Source: CAWAQA01 sp963784065 (lineage in GTDB: Bacteria > Acidobacteriota > Vicinamibacteria > Vicinamibacterales > UBA2999). Taken from it: a stretch of 64,000 nucleotides of DNA. How positions within the stretch are numbered: position 1 is the stretch's first letter; every line of letters begins with the position of its first letter. The stretch lies in assembly GCA_963784065.1 (NCBI GenBank), contig CAWAQA010000003.1, forward strand, positions 1,426,001 through 1,490,000. The letters are read 5' to 3'. Below the pieces are notes generated by a model that was not told the origin of the DNA, made no database searches, and worked only from the letters and a program-made list of their open reading frames with translations. A program made the position numbers and the translations under genes. Of the stretch, positions 57,450 to 64,000 are shown in pieces.

Positions 57450-58421
57450 ACCCGACCGGCGCTCAGCATCGTCGTCACTGGCCGCAACGACCAGTACGGC
57501 GGCGATTTCAACGAGCGTTTCTTCGCGGCGCTGCGCTTCAACCATGAGCAGCTGGCGAGCCGCGGCATCGCCTGCGAAGTGATCCTGGTCGAGTGGAATC
57601 CGGTACCCGGAAAGCCCTACCTCGCCGAGCTGCTGTCGCGCGAGTTCCCTGCGCTCGCCGGCCGCTCACTGAAGTGCTACGTCGTGGCGCCGGAGTACCA
57701 CGTCGCCTTGACGCAGAATCCGCAGCTCCCCTACCTCGAGTACGTCGCGAAGAATGTCGGGATCCGCCGCGCGTCAGCCCCGTTCGTGCTCGTCACCAAT
57801 ACCGACGTGCTGCTCGGCCGTCGCGTCGCGGACGCGCTTGCCGGCGGCCTGACGCCGGGGACGATCTTCCGCGCACCTCGCTACGACATCAAGCTCGGGA
57901 TCGATCCGAGCCACCTGACGCTGAGCGCCTTGGAGGATCCCGCGAACCACGTGCGACAGCCGGTACTGAAGCCGCCGCTGTTCAACGGCGCGTCGGGCGA
58001 CTTCGTCCTCGCCGATCGGGAGACGTGGCACCGGCTGCGTGGCTACAACGAGGTCTATCGCGCGGCGCGCGTCGCCATCGATCTGAACTTTCTGGTGAAG
58101 GCGCACGGCGCCGGATATCCGATCGCGGACATCGGCGGCCCCGTCTACCACATCAACCACGTCGGCAGCCTGCGGATGTCGAAGGCGCTGTACCGGCACA
58201 ACCCGACCGAAACGCCGTGGGGCAACCTGCGCTGGCACTCGCGCCATGTGGTGTACCAGAACCCGGACGGATGGGGGCTGCGCGCTGCGCCCGTCGCATC
58301 GCTTCCAGACGGGAGCGTGTTCCTCGACTTCGACTGGAAGACGCTGCCGCCGCTCATCGAGCTGAGACGGATCGTGCTGCCGGCGCGCCAGACGGTCGAA
58401 GAGCAGGCTCCGTCCTCCTAG
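57446..58421 (+). CDS. GT-A glycosyltransferase (frameshift near the start)
   Basis: About 324 residues. GTG 57446 overlaps the coiled-coil gene stop. After a shift near 57458 it reads LSIVVTGRNDQYGGDFNERF and then EVILVEWNPVPGKPYLAELL, RRASAPFVLVTNTDVLLGRR (DxD-like TDV), FNGASGDFVLADRETWHRLR (the GD-x-W acceptor/second metal region) and a His-containing IGGPVYHINHVGSLR. This layout is that of GT2/GT27-like enzymes with a galactosyltransferase-type C-terminus. Donor unknown. The next gene follows after 13 bases. Confidence 0.82.
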
Positions 58422-58434
58422 TGGCGATTGATGC

Positions 58435-59466
58435 ATGAACCTGAAACTCTGGCGTCGCGCGTCGGGCGGCGCTCCGGCGCTGCGCGACGAGATCGGACGG
58501 CTGACCGCCGTCGTCGAGCAGCTCGCGGCCGCTGAGCGCAAGAATGCGGAGCAGCTCAAGAAACTGCGCGAGACGATCGAGGAGAGCCGGACGCTGTGGC
58601 GCGAACTGGCGAAGACCGCCACCGCCGGGGCCGAAGACGCTCGTCGCGCGGCCGAAGGACAGCGCAGCCTCGTGCGCGAGTGGCGACGCACGGCGGACAG
58701 GATAGACGCCGGCGAGAAGATCGAAGGCAAGTGGCGCAAGATCTTCTACAACCAGGTCTCGGCGCTGGTCCGGCACCTCTGTCTTCCTGTCGACCAGCTG
58801 CGGCCGCCCTACGATCTCACCGCGCGGCGGTTCAGGCTCAGGTCGCAGAACGAAGAAGACGGGATCCTGTTCGCGCTGCTGCAGCGGGCAGGCTGGGGCC
58901 GCCACCGCTTCGTGGAAATCGGGTCGGGCAAGACCGGCGGCAACGCCGCTACGCTCGCCCTCGAATGCGGGTGGGAAGGGCTGATGGTCGAGCTGTCGGC
59001 GGAGGCCGCCGCGGTCGCCCGTCACAAGTTCGCGAGCAATCGCCTCGTCACCGTGGCGAACGACCGCGTCACGCCGGCGAGCGTCAACGCGATACTCGGG
59101 CGCCACGGCTTCGACAGCGACGTCGACGTGCTCTCGATTGACATCGACAGCTACGACTACTGGGTCCTCGACGCGCTGACGGCCTCGCCGCGGATCCTCA
59201 TCCTCGAGTACAACGCCCTCTTCGGCCCCGAGCGGCGGGTGACGATTCCGCCCGACCAACCACTCGACGCGGCGCCGAAAGGCTACAGCGGAGCATCGCT
59301 TGCCGCGCTCACCGATCTGGCCCGGCGCAAGGGCTATCGGCTCGTGGCGTGCGAGCACCTCGGCGTGAACGCCTTCTTCCTGCGCGATGACGTCGCGCCG
59401 GAAACGCCCGCCGTCGAGCCAGCGGAGGCGTTCAGAGCGCTGCGCAGCCGCAGCGATGCCGGATGA
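58435..59466 (+). CDS. Coiled-coil methyltransferase-like protein (FkbM-like fold)
   Basis: 343 residues. Residues ~15-90 are a coiled coil (LRDEIGRLTAVVEQLAAAER, KKLRETIEESRTLWRELAKT). A hydrophobic/aromatic linker and a class I methyltransferase-like domain follow: RHRFVEIGSGKTGGNAATLA, WEGLMVELSAEAAAVARHKF, VDVLSIDIDSYDYWVLDAL, ILILEYNALFGPERRVTIPP. The SAM-like motif EIGSG and the IDIDS strand fit FkbM-type enzymes. Just past the TGA at 59466 another frame continues with EIATDIYESIRRLNLPLVEV to 59533, so the real C-terminus is probably there and a frameshift near 59460 truncates it. Confidence 0.8.
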   Translation: MNLKLWRRASGGAPALRDEIGRLTAVVEQLAAAERKNAEQLKKLRETIEESRTLWRELAKTATAGAEDARRAAEGQRSLVREWRRTADRIDAGEKIEGKWRKIFYNQVSALVRHLCLPVDQLRPPYDLTARRFRLRSQNEEDGILFALLQRAGWGRHRFVEIGSGKTGGNAATLALECGWEGLMVELSAEAAAVARHKFASNRLVTVANDRVTPASVNAILGRHGFDSDVDVLSIDIDSYDYWVLDALTASPRILILEYNALFGPERRVTIPPDQPLDAAPKGYSGASLAALTDLARRKGYRLVACEHLGVNAFFLRDDVAPETPAVEPAEAFRALRSRSDAG

Positions 59467-59550
59467 CCGCGAGATTGCGACGGACATCTACGAGAGCATC
59501 CGCAGGCTGAACCTCCCGCTGGTCGAGGTATGAGCCCGGGCATGCCTCGT

Positions 59551-60579
59551 TCACGCAGATCCGCTTGCCTGATCGTGAGTCGCCCGGCCGGCGCGGGACT
59601 CGGGCCGGAAAAGCTTCGCTGGTACCACTCGACCATCTCTTCGATCCCCTGACGAAGCGAGACGCGCGGCTCGTAGCCGCCGCTGAGGGCGCGCAGACGG
59701 GTGGCGTCAGCCGACTTCCGCGCCTGGCCGTCGGGCTGTGACGTGTCGAACACGATCGCCGGATGCCGGCCGGTGACGTCGCAGATCAGCGTCACCAGAT
59801 CTGCGATCCGGGTGTCGTCTTCGTACCCGATGTTGACCGGGCCCTTCGGCGCCGCTCGCGATCACACGCAGGATCAGTTCCGCCGCATCGCTGCCGTGCA
59901 GGAAATTGCGGCGCTGCTCGCCTGAGCCCCACACGACGAGCGGATCCTCGCCGTCGAGGACGCGCTTGACGAGCGCCGGAATGACGTGGGCTCTCTCCGT
60001 GGAACGCCAGGGATAGTTCGCACCGTACATGTTGAACGGCCGGAGGACCGTGATCCGCATCCCGTAGTCGCGGGCGAAATAGCCGGCCGCGAGCTCCTGT
60101 ATCCGTTTCGCCCACCCGTAGCCTTCATTGACGGCCTCCGGCCGTCCGGCGAGCGGATCCAGCTCGGGCGTCGGGATGGGCGCATCGTCGGGGTAGACGC
60201 AGGACGTGCTCGACATGACGACGTGGCGGACGCCCGCGCGCTGCGCCGCCTCGAGCGGCACGAGCCCACAGAGCACGTTGTGCACGAGCATCTCGCCATG
60301 GTGCGTCCGGCTGAAGCCGACACCCGATGCCCGGGCCGCGAGGTTGATGAAGAGGTCGTGGCCGGGCAGCACGCGGTCGCAGGCTTCCCGATCGCGCAGG
60401 TCGGCCTCGACGAGCGTGACGTGCCCGGCCACTTCGCTCAGCCGGGATCGGTCGCCGTTCTCGATGTTGTCGATGACCGTCACGCGTGCCCCGGCACGAG
60501 CCAGCACGGGAACGAGATACGAGCCCAGGAACCCGCACCCGCCGCCAACAACGACGCGGCTCCTACTCCAATCAATCAT
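59551..60579 (-). CDS. NAD-dependent nucleotide-sugar epimerase (frameshifts)
   Basis: 343 codons from ATG 60579. It has an unusual NAD motif VVGGGCGFLGSYL (Gly-Gly-Cys-Gly in place of the usual Gly-Gly-x-Gly). Then come VTVIDNIENGDRSRLSEVAG, INLAARASGVGFSRTHHGEM, VMSSTSCVYPDDAPIPTPE, YGWAKRIQELAA (Tyr/Lys pair), RPFNMYGANYPWRSTERAHV and RRNFLHGSDAAELIL. A frameshift near 59855 leads to IVFDTSQPDGQARKSAD and EEMVEWYQRSFSG; the stop (59551 proposed) needs one more shift. The DTSQPDGQ segment is shared with GDP-fucose synthase relatives. Its start lies inside the next gene's end (8-nt overlap). Confidence 0.85.
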
Positions 60580-61556
60580 GTCCCTGATGCATCCAATGTG
60601 TCTGCGTCACGCCGGGTTGTCGCGACCGCGTCGCCAGGTACCAGTCGACCGTGCGGCGCAGCCCGTCGTCGAACGACGTGCGCGCGTGAAATCCGAAGGA
60701 CTCGCGGGCTCTGCGAACGTCCAGACGGCGGCGCGCCTGCCCGTTCGGCCTGGACGAATCCCACACAATGCGCCCGCCGAATCCTGCATACAAGGCGACC
60801 TGGCGGGCGAGGTCGGCGATCGAGATCTCGTAGCCGGAGCCGAGGTTCACCGGTTCGCTCTGTCGTAGTGCTCGCTGGCCAGCACAATCGCTTCGGCGGC
60901 GTCTTCGACGTAGAGAAACTCGCGCGTCGGCCGAGCCATCGCCCCAGACCTCGACGGAGTCGTCGCCACGCTCCGTCGCCTCGACGCACTTGCGAATGAG
61001 CGCCGGGATGACGTGCGAGGTGTCCGGGTCGAAGTTGTCGCCGGGGCCGTAGAGGTTGACCGGCAGCAGGAAGATGGAGTTGTAGCCGTATTGCTGACGA
61101 TAGGCCTGAGACTGCACGAGCAGCATCTTCTTGCCAGACCGTAGGCGCGTTCGTCTCTTCCGGGTAGCCGTTCCAGAGGTCCTCCTCGCGGAACGGCACG
61201 GGCGTGAACTTCGGATAAGCACAGACCGTGCCGATGGCGACGAACTTCGGCACACCGGCGCGCCACGCGCATCGATCAGCTGCGACGCCCATCATGAGGT
61301 TGTCGTAGAAGAAGTCGGCGGGACGTTCGCGATTCGCGCCGATGCCGCCGACGACCGCCGCCAGGTGGACGACCAGTGTCGGCCGCAGGTCGGCGTAGAG
61401 CCGGACGACCTGTGCCCTGTCGCGCAGGTCGTACTCGGCCCGCCGTGGCGCGACGATCGATGCGCAGTTCATTTCGCGCAGGCGACTCACGACGTGACGT
61501 CCGAGAAAACCGCTCCCGCCGGTCACCACCACGCGCTGCTGCTGCCAGAAACCCAT
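60572..61556 (-). CDS. fcl: GDP-L-fucose synthase-like epimerase/reductase (frameshifts)
   Basis: About 327 residues. QRVVVTGGSGFLGRHVVSRL, TLVVHLAAVVGGIGANRERP, FFYDNLMMGVAADRCAWRAG, FVAIGTVCAYPKFTPVPFRE, EDLWNGYPEETNAPY and the catalytic Tyr...Lys partly out of frame, then LLPVNLYGPGDNFDPDTSHV, VNLGSGYEISIADLARQVAL and VWDSSRPNGQARRRLDV. These are GDP-4-keto-6-deoxymannose 3,5-epimerase/4-reductase hallmarks (NADPH; product GDP-L-fucose). Frameshifts near 61265, 61135, 60930 and 60850. No GDP-mannose 4,6-dehydratase (Gmd) is in the window. ATG 61556 lies six bases after TATGAT. Confidence 0.87.
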
Positions 61557-61562
61557 CAACCG

Positions 61563-61568
61563 ATCATA
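61563..61568 (-). promoter_or_regulatory. -10 box TATGAT before the fucose synthase-like gene
   Basis: TATGAT on the minus strand ends six bases before ATG 61556. The start codon would be at the first transcribed base or very close to it. No -35 consensus is obvious. Confidence 0.45.
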
Positions 61569-61587
61569 GCTGACGACTGACGCCGCC

Positions 61588-62040
61588 TCATGACCGGGGC
61601 ACCGGGCCGTCAGCACACTGCACCGTGGCGCCAGCGGGACGATGGCCGTCGAGGATGCGCGCAACGTCGTCATCCTCGGTGCTGCATCTGAGACGGTTCC
61701 AGGCGCCGGCGTCGAGGACGGCACCGTGCGTCAGCAGCGTGGCGACCATGGACGCATTCTTCGCAGCCACGGCGGCGTCGATCGGCGTCAGCCGCGCCGG
61801 CACGCCGAGGGGGAATCCGGCGCGAATGTTGTACGGCGCGTTCGCATCGGCACCGCGCTCGATCAGCCGCACGACTTCTGCTTCATCGTCGACGCTGGCG
61901 GCCTCGGACAACGTCAGCGTTTGGTGCGACCACACCGGATCGCGATTGACGATCCCGAGCGCGAGCGCGAGCGCCGAGACGACGGCCAGCAGACACCCCG
62001 GCGCGGCGACGGCGACGGTCGCGGCGGTCGAGAAACTCAT
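61588..62040 (-). CDS. Membrane-anchored ankyrin-like protein, module copy 2
   Basis: 150 residues, intact, from ATG 62040 (ATGA with the polytopic gene). One N-terminal helix (GCLLAVVSALALALGIV), then ankyrin-like pairs DEAEVVRLIERGADANAPYN, LTPIDAAVAAKNASMVATLL and RLRCSTEDDDVARILDGHRP. It matches the 50707-51168 protein along its length, including the closing HRPxGA. The ADANAPYN turn and the following LTPIDAAV helix are closer to canonical ankyrin repeats than in copy 1. Probably partners the coupled membrane protein. Confidence 0.78.
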   Translation of the reverse strand: MSFSTAATVAVAAPGCLLAVVSALALALGIVNRDPVWSHQTLTLSEAASVDDEAEVVRLIERGADANAPYNIRAGFPLGVPARLTPIDAAVAAKNASMVATLLTHGAVLDAGAWNRLRCSTEDDDVARILDGHRPAGATVQCADGPVPRS

Positions 62041-63456
62041 TCTCCCCACCATCGATCCGCCCAGCCCGGCAACAGGTCCGGCTGGGGAACGCGCGCCTCG
62101 AGCGCGTCGTGACGGAGCCGCCGCACCATGGCGGCGGCGGCGCGCTGGCTCTCGAGACCGGCATCGCGATAGCGTGCGGCCGGCAGCCTGCCCCAGTCGT
62201 TTCTCACCTTGAACGCCTGGACGCGAATCAGGTGGTGCACACCGGCGCTGCGAACGGCAAAGAGCGTGGACGTCGTCAGCAGCACCGCGATCAGCGCAAC
62301 CTCGACTCCCAGTGCCGGCCGATGGTGGAGGCGCTCGATGGCGTGGCGGACCGCGACAAACGCGGCGACCGCGTAAAACGCTCCGGCGACCGTCACGATC
62401 TCGTCTTTCGTATAGGCGTAGCTCATCGCCGCGTTGGCGAGGAGGACCGCGGCAACCACGACGAGAAGCTGCCTGTCCGCTGTCAGCGCCAGCCGCGAGT
62501 ATCCTTCCGGCCGCGCCACGGCGGCCCAGAAAACGAGAGCGGTCAAGAGGAGCGACGACGAGATCGCGACATACACGCGGGGTGGCACGTCACCGTCGAG
62601 CCAGGCGCGCACGCCGAGGAATACGCCGTGCTGCGGCTCCGAGAAGAGAACGGACATCACCGAGGCCACGACGTTGTATGCGTAGAACGGCAGCGGGTTG
62701 CTGCCGAACCGCTGCTGCAGCTCGACCGGCTCCAGGACGTCGAGGAGGAATCCTGAGCTGCGCTCGTCGAGGCCGGGCGTCCCTGTGTGGAGCAAGCGCG
62801 CCGCCACGTACACGCCTGTCAAGACCGTGACGATGACCACGGCTCGCCGCGAGATGCCCCGTATGCCGCACGCCCACGCCGTCGCGATGACGACCCACAC
62901 CAACAGCCCCGACTCCAGCACGAGGGCGGCCACGACAAACGTGACCACCGCGGCGGCGTCGACCCATCGTCCGCCGCGCGATTGCGCCAGGTTGAGGGCG
63001 ACGAAACAGAGGGCGACGATCTCGAGAAAGTTGTTGATGGGAAACGCTTCACGCACGTTGCCCCGGAACGTGTGCAGGCCGGTCAGCACCGTGAGGGCAA
63101 AGACCGCGGCGGCGAAATCGGTCCACGTCCGCACGGCCAGCGCCCGCATGAACAGAAGCACCGTGACCAGCAGCAGCGCGGCATGAAAACCCCTGTAGAC
63201 AAGCCAGTAGTGTTCGCCTGCGGCAAGGTCGAACGACGCCTTGATCTGCGCCGTCCGCAACGGCCGCAGGTACGCCACGCTGGTCGTGGCGCTCTCGACG
63301 AAGGAGCGTGCACATGGACGGAGAGTAGTGCGCGTCGAGCATCTCTCCGAGGGTGTCGGACATCTGAACCGGCACCCGAAGGAGAGCGCACGAAAGCGAG
63401 AGACCGATCACGGTCGCGACGAAGAACCCCGCCGTGCGGGGATCAAGGTGCCGCAC
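62037..63456 (-). CDS. Polytopic membrane protein, module copy 2 (frameshift)
   Basis: About 473 residues. GTG 63456 starts RHLDPRTAGFFVATVIGLSL, then QMSDTLGEMLDAHYSPSMC; after a frameshift near 63300 it reads AYLRPLRTAQIKASFDLA and HYWLVYRGFHAALLLVTVLL. GLHTFRGNVREAFPINNFLE, YAYTKDEIVTVAGAFYAVAA and a soluble tail ending PGWADRWWGE follow. Same plan, spacing and motifs as 49285-50710. GT-C-like by topology (a DxxG/E motif in the first loop), function not established. Confidence 0.8.
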
Positions 63457-63631
63457 GCAGCCCCTTCCTGCCGTTCGCCTGCCCGCGAAGCGGGATCTTG
63501 ACAACGCCGGAGCGCGCGAAGGCCACTGTAACGGCGGCACGCACCCACTCGCGACCCGCGTGGCCAGCGCTCGCTGCGCGTGCACCGAGTATCACGCATA
63601 CCAGCGCTGCCGTCGCCGCGAACTGGCGCAT
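63443..63631 (-). CDS. Possible short protein with signal peptide-like start
   Basis: 62 residues from ATG 63631: RQFAATAALVCVILGARAASA looks like a signal peptide with an Ala-x-Ala cleavage site. A short polar tail GHAGREWVRAAVTVAFARSG follows. It ends 14 bases inside the start of the membrane protein gene, as a coupled gene would. It may equally be an N-terminal fragment of something broken by frameshifts. Without it, 63457-63760 would be an empty 304-base gap with no other recognised signal. Confidence 0.3.
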   Translation of the reverse strand: MRQFAATAALVCVILGARAASAGHAGREWVRAAVTVAFARSGVVKIPLRGQANGRKGLRAAP

Positions 63632-63760
63632 GGTTCTCGAGGAAAGGGTGGCGGCACGTTCCTCCGCAAGAGCCGGATCAAGCATCACACCTCCGCGGCC
63701 GGGCGCCGCGCAACGACGAAGAGTCCACCCTCTTCGAACCGTCCCAGGCGCCGAGACGCG

Positions 63761-64000
63761 TCATCCGGCCGCATATGCCGGCAGCAGCACCGTCGCCCAA
63801 CCGCTCACGGCGAACAGGCAGGCAAAGACGACGAGGGCGAACGCCAGTCGTCGGGCATATTGCGGCCCCGCGATGTTGGTCCATCCGATCCAGATGAGGC
63901 AGATAATCGGGGCCAGCGCGGGAAAGAGGTAGCGCCCCTGCGGACCGGAGCCGATCGGAAAGTGCACCGCGAACGGCGCCGCGATCTGAAACACGGCGAA
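63761..64000 (-). CDS. Membrane protein, C-terminal part (runs off right edge)
   Basis: The last ~80 residues of a polytopic protein: FAVHFPIGSGPQGRYLFPAL, then APIICLIWIGWTNI and a final helix LAFALVVFACLFAVSGWATV. The GPQGRYLFPALAP element before the last two helices recalls DUF2142/GT-C-type membrane proteins, where QGRYxxP is common. Too little is visible to be sure. It is on the same strand as, and upstream of, module copy 2. Confidence 0.65.
   Translation of the reverse strand, partial: FAVFQIAAPFAVHFPIGSGPQGRYLFPALAPIICLIWIGWTNIAGPQYARRLAFALVVFACLFAVSGWATVLLPAYAAG

Noticed and set aside
1..64000. CRISPR arrays, tRNA or rRNA genes, insertion sequences, integrases
   Set aside because: No regularly spaced direct repeats, no tRNA/rRNA-like sequence and no transposase or integrase motif were recognised by eye; a covariance-model scan would be decisive for RNAs.

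Overview
The window is dense, high-GC bacterial DNA devoted almost entirely to building and exporting a complex surface glycan. Acidobacteriota, perhaps a Vicinamibacteria-like lineage, is my best guess from GC, gene style and REP-like hairpins; nothing in the window proves it. No rRNA, tRNA, CRISPR or mobile-element gene was seen. Many genes are broken by one or more single-base frameshifts although the conserved protein sequence continues in the next frame. They are annotated here as one gene each, with the shifts noted. The overlapping start/stop signals of neighbours (ATGA, GTGA, TGATG, or 8-nt overlaps) fix most boundaries. || Layout. (1) 1-9428, minus strand: nucleotide-sugar and tailoring genes. 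They are a membrane protein, a zinc-ribbon NAD epimerase, a cytidylyltransferase-like protein, a methyltransferase, a WlbA/WlbB/WlbC-like diacetamido-uronate module, a second acyltransferase, a second epimerase, a second DegT aminotransferase and the start of a GT2 glycosyltransferase. A lone plus-strand membrane protein follows at 9438-10886. (2) 11006-40817, minus strand: about 30 kb of nearly unbroken, translationally coupled genes. It holds seven paralogues of one unfamiliar family (family A, motif VGPWxxEVGFELLYWIPFL) and six of a second (family B, motif VVTGAQCYDQWF), plus a seventh, divergent B gene on the plus strand at 41086-42533. Interleaved are nonulosonic (sialic-type) acid genes (NeuB once, NeuC twice, NeuA twice), a formyltransferase, a polysaccharide deacetylase, a methyltransferase/GT2 fusion, a methyltransferase and a membrane protein. 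(3) 42708-49178, minus strand: a membrane protein, a methyltransferase, a Wzm/Wzt-type ABC exporter with two permeases and one ATPase carrying a C-terminal domain, and a polyprenyl-phosphate GT2. (4) 49285-64000, mixed strands: two copies of a two-gene module (polytopic membrane protein plus membrane-anchored ankyrin-like protein), a WecE/WecD pair with an ArnC-like GT2, two small single-pass proteins sharing a module with the 42708-44238 protein, a coiled-coil protein, a glycosyltransferase, a coiled-coil methyltransferase, GDP-fucose-synthase-like and other epimerases, and a partial membrane protein. || Working model (inference): activated sugars (CMP-nonulosonates, acetamido-uronates, dTDP-Fuc4NAc, GDP-fucose) are made by the enzyme genes. 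Families A and B, thought to be GT-B-like transferases, and the GT2 enzymes assemble the chain. Methyl, acetyl and formyl groups decorate it, and the ABC exporter moves it across the inner membrane.
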